Shown in pieces: positions 6,991 to 14,110 of a stretch of 15,472 nt of DNA. The translations under genes and the position numbers were made by a program. Position 1 is the stretch's first letter. Each line of letters begins with the position of its first letter. The stretch is from Pavlovales sp. CCMP2436 (taxonomy: Eukaryota; Haptophyta; Pavlovophyceae; Pavlovales): NCBI GenBank assembly GCA_026770615.1, contig MU631319.1, forward strand, positions 677,919 to 693,390. Direction: 5' to 3'. The notes beneath the pieces are model-generated. The model worked only from the letters and a program-made list of their open reading frames with translations, did no database searches and had not been told where the DNA came from.

Positions 6991-7030
6991 ATTGCTCGGG
7001 CCGCTGATTGCAACTGAGAACACCTCTAAA
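6991..7030 (+). repeat. Decayed 3'-end copy of kinase 1 exon 1 (third)
   Basis: ATTGCTCGGGCCGCTGATTG and following bases encode GPLIATENTSK, matching the exon's end down to SK. It lies about 130 nt beyond the second copy and 89 nt before the next exon. Confidence 0.65.
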
Positions 7031-7118
7031 ATACATTCATGTTTTACATTTTAAGGTACCCATTTTGTGTTCTTGAAATTTTACCAACAAAATGATGTCT
7101 AATATACACCTTCCACAG

Positions 7119-7260
7119 AAGTACACCACCGCAGACGGGCTCCGCTGGGCGCACCCTATCGCGGCAGGCATGGCTTTTTTGAACGACTGCAAGCCGCCCA
7201 TCATCCACCGTGACTTAAAACCCGAGAACTTTTGCTGTGTGGCGACCGCGCGACCGCCAA
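7119..7260 (+). CDS. Kinase 1 exon 2: helix E and catalytic loop
   Basis: TCCACAG|AAG to GCCAA|GTACGT. Reads KYTTADGLRWAHPIAAGMAF and IIHRDLKPEN with the catalytic Asp. After GAGAAC one base has been lost: restoring it gives L-L-L-C-G-D-R-A-T-A-K, matching the relic CGDRATA in kinase 2 (13867-13894). Length 142 nt confirms the shift. Confidence 0.8.
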
Positions 7261-7411
7261 GTACGTTTTTTTTTTTTTTTTTTGGGCGCACTTTCCTTTT
7301 CGTGACAATGATGATGACAATAATGATGATGATTGGGCTTGCGTCTTGGGAACGGCAGTTCGCGTCTATAGACTTATGCACGTTTTTTATTGGATTTTTA
7401 TTTTTTTGTAG

Positions 7412-7567
7412 GATTGCGGACTTCGGGTTGGTCACTTTTGAAAAGCGTGGCGTGCGCCTCGAGAACTTTGAAATGACGGGCAAGGTCGGCAGCCTGCGAT
7501 ATATGGCACCCGAGAACTACAGGGGTGAGGAATGCTCGCGTAAGAAGGACGTGTACTCCTTCGGGGA
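7412..7567 (+). CDS. Kinase 1 exon 3: DFG and activation segment
   Basis: TTTGTAG|GATTGCG completes Lys and reads IADFGLVTFEKRGV, GKVGSLRYMAPENY and KKDVYSFG. The next exon begins CC-ATC, so in-phase splicing should cut after TTCGGGG, where the sequence is AGTGCT rather than GT. The only GT (7568) is one base off and shifts the frame; unspliced, the frame ends at TAA 7572-7574. The donor appears mutated. Confidence 0.75.
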
Positions 7568-7698
7568 GTGCTAAATGGCCTGCCTGTGTCCCTGCCTGTG
7601 TCCTTGCTTGTGTCCCTGTGTGTGTGGGGGGGGGGAGGAGGAGAGGGGGGGTTCGACTGGGAACAGGGGTAGGACGAAGCTCGCGGTGGCTCTTGTTG

Positions 7699-7722
7699 TT
7701 AGAACGACGTCTACTCCTCCGG
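7699..7722 (+). repeat. Decayed 3'-end copy of kinase 1 exon 3
   Basis: GTTAGAACGACGTCTACTCC encodes NDVYSS, matching KDVYSF near the end of exon 3, and is followed by CGG and a T tract. It is intronic, about 150 nt downstream. Confidence 0.6.
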
Positions 7723-7876
7723 TTTTTTTCTTTTATTGTTTTTTTCCTTGACTTCACTTTGCTATCGTCGTCACAATGATTCGACGAACTGTTCGTTTTT
7801 TTTTCATGGGGTTCAACCGCTGTATGCACACTACTGTGCTCCTTGCCTAAAAAAAAGCACTATCTACCTATTAATG

Positions 7877-7988
7877 CTGTCCGATAGAGACCCGGAACTG
7901 CTTTTTATTCTTTTTAATTAGGTTAACACTGCTTTGTAATTAGTTATAGCCCCCGCTAATAACTAAAGGCCAGGTCTCAATCGGACAT
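7877..7988 (+). mobile_element. MITE-like element, copy 2, in a kinase 1 intron
   Basis: A 112-bp element with terminal inverted repeats CTGTCCGATAGAGACCCGG and, reverse-complemented, ATGTCCGATTGAGACCTGG (16 of 19 match). It is flanked by perfect 9-bp direct repeats CTATTAATG (7868-7876 and 7989-7997). Shares its termini with the copy in Kelch exon 8. Confidence 0.75.
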
Positions 7989-8138
7989 CTATTAATGTAG
8001 AGAGACTCTGGATGGCGGTCTGAATTTCTCAGAGATAGTAGTGTTAGGAGTTATCTGAGTGTGTGTTCGAATAACTAAGTGTAACGAGTTACAGGCCCTT
8101 TGAGTGTGTTTTAGGTGGGGGTCCGGCTGGCCGAGTGT

Positions 8139-8175
8139 GTGTTAGCTGTTGCGAGTCTTAGGTCGGAGCTAACAC
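8139..8175 (+). other. 9-bp stem-loop in a kinase 1 intron
   Basis: GTGTTAGCT (8139-8147) pairs perfectly with AGCTAACAC (8167-8175) around a 19-nt loop. The surrounding 8000-8330 is otherwise featureless intron. Confidence 0.35.
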
Positions 8176-8403
8176 GCATTCAGTGTTGTCCTATTTCTGG
8201 TCGATTTCTGAGGATTCAATCTGGTCTGAGCGCTGATAATGTAACCTGCCAGGCCCACCCAATACCGGTATACACAGCCTGAAAGTTGAGAGTAACACGG
8301 GACATCCCGTTCCTTCTCCGGTGTCTGACCGACTGACCGTGATCGGACAGGGTCCGGGGATAACCCCCTCGCTTTTTTTTCTTCTTCTTCTTTTTCTGGG
8401 CAG

Positions 8404-8539
8404 CCATCATTATGTACGAGCTGCTAAAACGCGAGCGCGCGTACAATGGTCTTTACTTGAGCACCGAGACCATCGCCAAGGGGACTGCAGACAACACGCT
8501 ACGGCCACTGCTGCCTGCCGTATGGCCCGCTGAGTGCAG
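8404..8539 (+). CDS. Kinase 1 exon 4: subdomains IX-X
   Basis: CTGGGCAG|CC to TGCAG|GTATAT after a T-rich tract. Reads AIIMYELLKRERAYNG, LSTETIAKGTAD and LRPLLPAVWPAEC. Kinase 2 has a shorter equivalent at 14111-14187 (TIILYELLRRERAYNG) whose acceptor is destroyed. 136 nt, with phases matching the next exon. Confidence 0.8.
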
Positions 8540-8618
8540 GTATATTGCCTTTCTTTTATTTAGATTCAGTATGTAATATTAAAAAAAGAAGAAAAAAAAG
8601 CGCACGAATATTTTTAAG

Positions 8619-8644
8619 TGAGTGTGTGTGTGTGTGTGTTTGTG
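8619..8644. repeat. GT microsatellite
   Basis: GT run in the intron between kinase 1 exons 4 and 5, followed further on by C tracts (8739-8768) that serve as the polypyrimidine tract of exon 5. Confidence 0.8.
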
Positions 8645-8785
8645 AGACAGATGAGATATGCATTCTTCACAAATATATGCACCGGACACAGCTCGTTGAT
8701 GGAGCAAACAAAATGTATTCCAGTGATTGCACATGGCACCCCCCCCGTCTTCCCCCCCCCCCTTCCCCCTCCTTTCCATTCACAG

Positions 8786-9017
8786 GTCCTTACTGGAGTG
8801 CAGCTGGCACGACTCTCCCAACGCCCGCCCTGAGTTCAAAGTCATCGCGACCGAGCTCGCCGCGTGGCGCAACGATCAAGCGCTGGCCGTGCTCAGGGAG
8901 ATCGTCAAGGGGTCGACCTAGGGGCTCCTCGAGTCCTACGGCTTCAACAAGAAGATGCTCCGCACCGCCTTCTCCGACGCCACCTCACACGTGGACGGTC
9001 GACGGCACAGCCGGTGA
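8786..9017 (+). CDS. Kinase 1 exon 5: subdomain XI and tail, with premature TAG
   Basis: TTCACAG|GTCC. Reads SLLECSWHDSPNARPEFKVI, then LAAWRND...LREIVKGST and TAG (8919-8921). Beyond the stop the frame stays homologous to kinase 2: GLLESYGFNKKMLRTAFSDA, ending at TGA 9015-9017. The last residues (DGRRHSR) come from a short dispersed repeat at 8998-9025, so the original C-terminus has been replaced. Confidence 0.75.
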
Positions 9018-9103
9018 ATAGATTATTATTAGCGGTTCAGCATGGTTCAACAGGCGGTGTTCACTCGCTGACTTCGTCGACGGCACAGCCGGTAGATAGA
9101 TTA
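8998..9103 (+). repeat. Direct repeat GTCGACGGCACAGCCGGT...
   Basis: 8998-9025 and 9076-9103 share GTCGACGGCACAGCCGGT followed by RRATAGATTA. Related shorter copies are CACAGCCGGTAGATAGAT at 9697 and CCAGCCGGTACATAGACTA at 14927. The first copy supplies the stop codon of kinase 1; the second spans the left arm/loop junction of the 9032-9181 hairpin. Confidence 0.65.
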
Positions 9104-9181
9104 AGACCTGCTGCCAGGTCTAACGTCTGACGTCGACCAAGTCAGTGAGTGAACAACACCTGTTGAATCATGCTGAGCCGC
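9032..9181 (+). mobile_element. 150-bp foldback (51-bp stem, 48-nt loop)
   Basis: Arms 9032-9082 and 9131-9181 are inverted copies with 6 differences in 51. As RNA on this strand three of the six would be G-U pairs, leaving three true mismatches. The structure is flanked by TA on both sides (9030-9031 and 9182-9183), compatible with a TA-targeting MITE. A small-RNA precursor is the alternative reading. Confidence 0.7.
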
Positions 9182-9253
9182 TATATATATATAGATAGAT
9201 TAAGATAGGGGATGGACTGCCGCCCAGGCGGTAGAAGGGGCATCCTAACATAA

Positions 9254-9672
9254 GGATCGAAATCCGAATTAGTGGCCAGTCCGGGGGAAATTGCGAAAAA
9301 GTCCAGTGAAAATCCTCAGAGTAACTCACGAACCGGGTTGGGCACAGAGGACTTAGATGCAGATTCGTGAATGGGGCGGCGACCCATTCAAGAATCTGCA
9401 TCTAACTCCTCGGTGCCCTATCGGGAACAATGACTTTCTTATCGCTTCCGAGCGCTGGGAATCGGAAATGTTAGTTACCTTCAGCATGTTGTCGACCCCA
9501 GATGCACTCGAGAGCCACACGAGGTAGGCTACGACCGTCGAGAAGGGCTCTATTTGACAGCAGCTGTTGGTACTTAGCGCGCAGAGGCGAAGAATGTCTA
9601 CTACCTCGTCCCACCCACAACTTTTCCCCCTCCCCAGTGCGGAATCGCGCCAGTAATTCGGATTTCGACCCA
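9254..9672 (+). mobile_element. Small DNA-transposon-like element with 8-bp target duplication
   Basis: Near-terminal inverted repeats TCGAAATCCGAATTAGTGGC (9257-9276) and its partner at 9649-9668 match 19 of 20. Perfect direct repeats TAACATAA flank the pair (9246-9253 and 9673-9680). No transposase-like frame lies inside. An internal hairpin occupies 9340-9418. The extreme ends differ by one base in length. Confidence 0.6.
9340..9418 (+). repeat. 36-bp-stem hairpin with 7-nt loop
   Basis: 9340-9375 and 9383-9418 are inverted copies with 3 mismatches in 36, around GCGGCGA. It lies inside the 9254-9672 element, off centre. Confidence 0.75.
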
Positions 9673-9680
9673 TAACATAA

Positions 9681-10950
9681 CATGGACGGCCGGAGACACA
9701 GCCGGTAGATAGATCGCAGACGCAATTCTTATTTCTGAAACGTCATTTGTTTGTCTCTTCGGAGGAGTCACTTGGCCGTTCCAGGCTAATTCAAAAAGCG
9801 CGGTGTATAATAAATACATAGAGAATGGAAGCCGACGGTGGTAGCAACAATGTTGGCAAGGACATCGGCGTGCCCGGCAATTCAGCGATGTTTTTTTTTC
9901 AGTCAGTGACAGTAGTGGTGCAGCAGCAGAGGTGCAGCTGAAGATCCGTTGAAACGGCGGATCCACGTGCAAAAGTAACGTTGTTATGAGGCGAGGACGC
10001 CCGAGAAGACTCTAGCGGAATAAATTATAATAAGAGAGGGCGGTACAACACGACGCACATACACTAGCATCTAGTAGATCATCTGGCCCTATCCGCCCTT
10101 GCCCGGACACACGTACGAGAGTTTCATCGGCACGCGCAGTGGCGGGCGCCCAAGCCAGCGCAGCCGACTACTCCCCGGGCCAATACGTACATGGCATGGG
10201 GTACACACTACATATCGAGGCCTTCCTGACGTCCCCGCCGGCTGAAAAGTTAGAGAACAATCATCAAGCCCCCGGGGCACATTTGGCTAGTTGACAAGCG
10301 CCCACTCAGAAAAGAAATTGAGTGCTCACGTAAATGAATAAATAATAGTCGAGTTTTGAGAGTTGTATTTCAATTTTTGAGAACCCGGCCGCCTACGCCG
10401 CAGGGACATGATCCCAGCCGCGCCACGCCCGTAGGTGGGACCACTGGGATGTGGGTGAGCATGGTGTGTGCAGGGGGTGCTCCCCGAGCGCGCCATGCCG
10501 TCTTTGAGGCGCGCAGCTGGGGAGCGGCTCGTACGCAAACGCATATTTGTACTGCGTATCCGCCATTTGGGCTACCCTGTTCCGCATCCAGCCTGTGTTA
10601 CCAAAAAGCTACTGCCTCGTCTACGAAACGCCGTCTCCTTCACGAGGCATTGGCTCTGGTTTTAGTCCACCCCCAGGCACACGACCATTCAGAACGTGAT
10701 TAACTAATCCAAAGCCGAAATGTAGCCAGTGTATTTCAAAACTACTCATAATTACTCCCCTGTCAAAAAGCACTACTTATTCCCGAGAGAGGGTAGTTTG
10801 TGAGCAAAACCATCGGTCACAGGGGTGGCTCGTCGGCGTGCGCGTAAGCCCAGTCCCGCAGCTCGATTAGTGAGAGCGTGCACAAGCGTGACACAAGCCC
10901 GGAGAGAGGGGCCCAGAGTAGGCTAGAGCCTATATCTGTCAAAAAGCAGC
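9681..10950. other. Non-genic stretch with two weak open frames
   Basis: ATG 9825 opens a 38-codon plus frame (MEADGGSNNVGKDIGVPGN...) ending at 9941, preceded by TATAATAAATA at 9806; the T tract plus CAG at about 9901 could be an acceptor instead. A plus frame of about 84 codons ends at 10294 and contains YVHGMGYTLHIEAFL, with no start and no recognised family. GC-rich DNA at 10380-10700 gives only low-complexity frames. I make no gene call here. Confidence 0.3.
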
Positions 10951-11086
10951 GAATCTGCTCGGCGCAGTCTGCTCGGCGCAGCGTGCCCGGCGCAGCATGC
11001 TTGGCGCAGCGTGCTCGGCGCAGCGTGCTCGGCGCAGCGTGCTCGTCACAGCCTGCTCTGCTCGGCGCAGCGTGCTCGGCGCAGCC
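10951..11086 (+). repeat. 14-bp minisatellite (TGCTCGGCGCAGCG units)
   Basis: About nine imperfect units of TGCTCGGCGCAGCG in direct orientation, with a few substitutions and one shortened unit near 11055. There are no unique spacers, so it is not a CRISPR array. Confidence 0.85.
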
Positions 11087-11140
11087 TACGATTCATAACT
11101 AACAGACCGTAGCTGGACTGTTACTAAACTCTGTGAATAG

Positions 11141-11335
11141 ATAACTACGCTCGCTCCGAGCCAGCGCGTGACCTACGCGCTGCGAGCTACATCGTCACCA
11201 GTCTGCACTCCACCAGAGATAATCAACGGGACCCCAACGTACGTTGACAGCGGTGCCTCAGTCACTTTACTTTCTATGGCCTCGGCTGCTCTTGCGGTGG
11301 ACCTTGCGGCGGGGGCGCACGGCCTCGCAGCTTGA
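11141..11335 (+). pseudogene. Possible retroelement aspartic-protease relic
   Basis: A 64-codon plus frame between TAG (11138) and TGA (11333) reads PEIINGTPTYVDSGASVTLL. ING-x-P-x-x-VDSGAS is the pattern around the catalytic Asp (11246-11248) of retrotransposon proteases. The second protease half, gag, reverse transcriptase and terminal repeats are not seen. The match is short and could be chance; the antisense frame is also open. Confidence 0.3.
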
Positions 11336-11909
11336 GAAACTCGGCGAGATGTCCGCTCGCGCCGCCGGGCGCGCTGTAACGCCGACCGGCGAGCTCGAAC
11401 AAGGTCTGCACGCGCTCGGTCCTCGAAGTACATAACTAGCCCGGCTTGGGCCAGTTGCACGATCGCTCGGACATGCGCCGGCGGGGCAGCATTGGGCGGT
11501 GGTGGCATCGAGTAGGGGCCCCCTCTTGTGCGCCCGGGGAATGCACCGCTGCGCGCACCGAGTTTGTCATAACTAACTGCCTCTCAATTTTTTTTACATG
11601 CGACATATTACAGTTAGTTATACAAACCTCACATGATTATAAGCGTCATCGTTCAGATCATCTCACGCTCCCAATCGGGTTCCTCGCGCCCGGCGGTCAG
11701 AGCTGGGCCAGCGGTTCGCCAACCAAGAGCCCCTCTGCTGCGCCAGCGGCTCGCCAACCCGAGATGGTCGCGATGACCTCCTGGCAGCTGCCCTGGGCCC
11801 GCAAGCCCGCGCCGCAGATGAAGAAGGCCGCCTTGTTCTCGGGTGTGGCGGAACGCTGAAGGTCTTCCCACTACCCTCGCGACGTCCGTCCTTCAGGGGT
11901 GCCTCCACA
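11336..11909. other. Upstream region of kinase 2
   Basis: GC-rich blocks at 11336-11560 and 11690-11860 surround an AT-rich patch (11575-11650). CAGCGGYTCGCCAACC occurs twice (about 11711 and 11743). Frames are open on both strands, among them a plus frame with MTSWQLPWARKPAPQ, but nothing is recognised. An upstream exon of kinase 2 is possible because its frame stays open before ATG 11910. Confidence 0.3.
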
Positions 11910-12161
11910 ATGGAGCTGGTGCCCGGGGACGACATGCACTCCATCGTGGACGACGTGAACACGGGCATGCGCCCCAATATGGCTGTGGATGAGTCCGTGA
12001 TCGAGCCTTACCAGCTTACTATCAAGAAGGTCCTCGGCGAGGGTGTGTTTGATACCGTCTACCAGTGCAGCTACACGTCGCGCATTGGCTCGAGCACAGC
12101 GGAGCTCGTGCGCGGCGCCGGCGGCATGGTTGCGCTCAAGAAGCTCAAGGTGACGAAGGCA
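11910..12161 (+). CDS. Kinase 2 exon 1, left part: N-lobe to VALKK
   Basis: ATG 11910 starts MELVPGDDMHSIVDDVN, followed by the YQLTIKKVLGEGVFDTVYQC Gly loop and MVALKKLKVTKA. It ends at the left copy of the target duplication. The frame is open further upstream but without an ATG close by. The frame continues from here into the transposon to 12956. Confidence 0.75.
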
Positions 12162-12171
12162 CAGGGTTCGT

Positions 12172-12358
12172 CAGTGCGAAATTCGCAGCGAAACCGAAAA
12201 GCCAAAACAATTTCGCACCGAAGTGCGAAAATTCGCTGCGAAATTTCGCTGCGAAAATCTCAGAGATTTCGCGGCGAAAGTTCGCAGCGAAATTTTGCAC
12301 CGCGAAAGTTAGTTATATATTTCGCCGAAATTTCGTTACTGCGAAAGGCGCCATGGCT
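12172..12358 (+). repeat. Left subterminal palindrome array
   Basis: Repeated GCGAAATTCGCAGCGAAA-type units in both orientations. The segment around 12229-12295 folds into an imperfect hairpin of about 30 bp centred on ATCTCAGAGAT. Such arrays resemble the subterminal transposase-binding repeats of hAT elements. Confidence 0.75.
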
Positions 12359-12359
12359 T

Positions 12360-12956
12360 TTCGCACGGAATTCGAACTGTCGGCCCGTCAGCGTAGCCAA
12401 GCCAGTGCCTAATGCCAGCCTGGGACGGAACCTTCGCACCGTCATCTTCGACGACGACGACGACGAGCTCTTCAGCCCGGAGGACCTGCGGCTCGTGCTT
12501 CGCGTCATCGTCAAAGACCTCAGGCTCTGGGAGAGCGCCAACACGGAGCCGAACAACTGGGTGAACCCCCTCATCCACAACGACGATCAGACGCGCAAGG
12601 ATGCTCGTGGAATGATGCGTTACGACCTGGTTGAGTTGTTCGGAGCTTGCATCCGCCCCATGCACAAGGACAAGCTCTGCACCTGCATGTGGTGCGCAGA
12701 CCTTCTCCCCGTGCACTCCACAAGGCTCTCGTGCCACATCGCGTTCGGCTGCTGCTCGAACCATCCGCAGAAGGAGATGATGGAAGTCGCTGTTGCGGGC
12801 ACCGTCACCGCCAAGCTCTTCGTCTCCAAGTTCGCGCGTCTCGCCGCACTCGCGGACGCGGACGATGACTGGAGGATGACAGAGACTTCTCCCCTTCTCC
12901 CAACTAGTCGAGCGTGGAGACGGTCGAGCACCGGCCGCCTCTGCCACCGTGGATGA
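12360..12956 (+). CDS. Unrecognised frame in the transposon core, plus strand
   Basis: A continuous frame reads RNLRTVIFDDDDDELF, SPEDLRLVLRVIVKDLRLW, PNNWVNPLIHNDD, then a Cys/His-rich part (KLCTCMWCADLL ... SCHIAFGCCSNHP) and AKLFVSKFARLAALADADDD, ending at TGA 12954-12956. Composition looks like real protein and the Cys/His spacing could bind zinc. No start codon lies near its 5' end: the frame is continuous with the kinase N-lobe through the left array. A captured gene fragment or a decayed transposase are the options. Confidence 0.45.
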   Translation, partial: FARNSNCRPVSVAKPVPNASLGRNLRTVIFDDDDDELFSPEDLRLVLRVIVKDLRLWESANTEPNNWVNPLIHNDDQTRKDARGMMRYDLVELFGACIRPMHKDKLCTCMWCADLLPVHSTRLSCHIAFGCCSNHPQKEMMEVAVAGTVTAKLFVSKFARLAALADADDDWRMTETSPLLPTSRAWRRSSTGRLCHRG

Positions 12957-12968
12957 TCCACTCGGAGA

Positions 12969-13181
12969 TTACGGATCTTGACCGGCTCGATGATCTTGAG
13001 TGATCGAACCGATTGCTTGGACTTTGATGTCACGCGCAGCCATCGACTCGTTCGCGTCCGTGCCCTTGACCTCAGCCTTGATAACGGGGTGCTGGATAAA
13101 ATACGCCTCGATCGCGCTCTTGGGCAGGTGGACACCGTCCTTGGTAATGATCTCCTTGAAGCTGCTCGGCATGACCGCCAT
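12969..13181 (-). CDS. Unrecognised 70-residue frame in the transposon core, minus strand
   Basis: ATG 13181 reads MAVMPSSFKEIITKDGVHLP, then SAIEAYFIQHPVIKAEV and RDIKVQAIGS, ending in TAA at 12971-12969. Composition is balanced and protein-like. Just upstream another frame reads LVKEFSSKRVVSVED, so it may continue through a frameshift. It converges on the plus frame with 12 nt between stop codons. No family recognised. Confidence 0.45.
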   Translation of the reverse strand: MAVMPSSFKEIITKDGVHLPKSAIEAYFIQHPVIKAEVKGTDANESMAARDIKVQAIGSITQDHRAGQDP

Positions 13182-13235
13182 GGTCCTCTACAGACACGAC
13201 GCGCTTGGACGAGAACTCTTTGACGAGAGCACATA

Positions 13236-13457
13236 ATTAACGAATTTTCGCTGCGAAATAGCTTTTCTTTAGAATTTCGCAGCGAAATTTCACTGCTAAA
13301 TATTTGCGAAATTTTGCTGCGAAAGGCTCTATTCTCTATTCTTTTCGCAGCGATATTTCGCTGCAAAATCTCTCTGCGAAAGGCTCTATTCTTTTCGCGG
13401 CGAAATTTCGCAAAATTTCTCATGCGAAATTTTTGTTTGGGATTTCGCAGCGAAATC
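13236..13457 (+). repeat. Right subterminal palindrome array
   Basis: Same TTTCGCAGCGAAA-type units as the left array, plus a direct repeat TGCGAAAGGCTCTATTCT at about 13318 and 13376. The last unit abuts the right terminal repeat. Confidence 0.75.
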
Positions 13458-13475
13458 ACGAACCCTGCGAAGGCA

Positions 13476-13658
13476 CCTATAGACGAGGGCCCAATGATGC
13501 CCCCGCACCTGCGCCTCACCGATGCGGAGCTCGCGGAGCTCGCGGAGATAAATGACCGAGAGCTCTCCGACTTTGCTTCGGAGCTGCTCACTCTCAAGTC
13601 TCTTGTGCACCCAAATGTGATTGGGTACATTGGTTGCACGCTGCAGAAGGACGCACAG
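13476..13658 (+). CDS. Kinase 2 exon 1, right part: helix C
   Basis: Continues the kinase frame after the right target duplication: PIDEGPMMPPHLRL, AELAEINDRELSDFASELLT and SLVHPNVIGYIGCTLQKDAQ, then CAG|GTATGG. 61 codons, phase 0 at the end, matching the phase of kinase 1's exon GNDQ... Helix-C Glu and the HPNV motif are clear. Confidence 0.8.
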
Positions 13659-14110
13659 GTATGGAAGTATTTCAATCAAGTACTAGCGCCAGGTCCATAC
13701 TCTCCCGACAAGGGCTGCTAGTGGGGAGGGGGTCAGGGAGGGGGGGGAGGGGTAACATGGTATTTAGGTACGATTAGTTACATTATAATATATATGCAAA
13801 TCACCAATGCAAATGCTATATTGTGGGGAGACTGTGACATCTGCTACGAGTTTGTCACCCCGTTTTGATCTGTGGCGATCGCGCAACCGCCGAATACGTT
13901 ACGTTTTGCTGTTGTTGTAAAATAGCCACTCCGCTGTGTGCACGCTACCCTGCACCCTGCTTGCTTTATCGCATCTGTTGATCACCTCTTCTTTCTTCGC
14001 GCCTACGCCAGCTTGCGTGCTGCCGTGCCTTATCTGCTAAGTAAATACAAATAAATAATCATCCCTATGTAACCCCCTCACTTTTTTTCTTTTTTTCTTT
14101 ATTTTGGCAA
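13659..14110 (+). other. Kinase 2 intron remnant lacking the catalytic exons
   Basis: Where kinase 1 has three exons, only 13867-13894 (CTGTGGCGATCGCGCAACCG, encoding CGDRATA) is recognisable. Its donor, AA|GTACG in kinase 1, reads GAATACG here, so GT is lost. The rest has G tracts (13725-13752) and unplaced AT-rich DNA. Confidence 0.6.

Larger units (their letters stand above)
6523..9017 (+). pseudogene. Kinase 1: TKL-type protein kinase, N-lobe missing, decayed
   Basis: Five plus-strand exons (6523-6603, 7119-7260, 7412-7567, 8404-8539, 8786-9017) carry kinase subdomains V to XI in order: VQEFAPSGTLKSLI, HRDLKPEN, ADFGL, GSLRYMAPE, DVYSFG and W-x-D-S-P-x-A-R-P-x-F. The motif set resembles tyrosine-kinase-like Ser/Thr kinases. 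The Gly loop, the VAxK lysine and the C helix are not found upstream; their equivalents are in the paralogue at 11910. Lesions: exon 2 is 142 nt where phase needs 143 (one base lost after GAGAAC); exon 3 lacks a usable in-phase GT donor and reads into TAA at 7572; the last exon has TAG at 8919-8921 where the paralogue reads AAG. Probably a tandem-duplicate pseudogene. Sequencing error cannot explain all three. Confidence 0.8.
12154..13475 (+). mobile_element. hAT-like DNA transposon (12162-13467) with 8-bp target duplication, inside a kinase exon
   Basis: Terminal inverted repeats CAGGGTTCGT (12162-12171) and ACGAACCCTG (13458-13467) are perfect. Outside lie identical 8-bp direct repeats CGAAGGCA (12154-12161 and 13468-13475). 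The CAGGG terminus and 8-bp duplication are typical of hAT elements. Next to each end is a dense array of palindromic motifs of the form TTTCGCAGCGAAA (12172-12358 and 13236-13457). The 880-bp core holds two convergent frames, neither recognised as a transposase, so it is probably non-autonomous with captured sequence. Removing 12162-13475 restores the kinase frame exactly (K-V-T-K-A-P-I-D-E-G). Confidence 0.85.

Noticed and set aside
7037..7483. A 148-codon minus-strand frame
   Set aside because: Antisense to the kinase catalytic exons, with Lys/Ile runs from T tracts.
10951..11086. Possible CRISPR array
   Set aside because: Units are contiguous 14-mers without unique spacers in eukaryotic DNA: a minisatellite.
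11663..11977. Minus-strand frames opposite the kinase 2 start
   Set aside because: Overlap the kinase N-terminus antisense. SATPENKAAFFICGAGLRAQG on this strand looks protein-like but has no supporting motif, start or splice site.
12620..13675. A 351-codon minus-strand frame across the transposon and kinase 2
   Set aside because: It runs through the palindrome array and antisense to the kinase helix C, giving low-complexity Arg/Ser sequence. Different frames and strands carry the protein-like segments.
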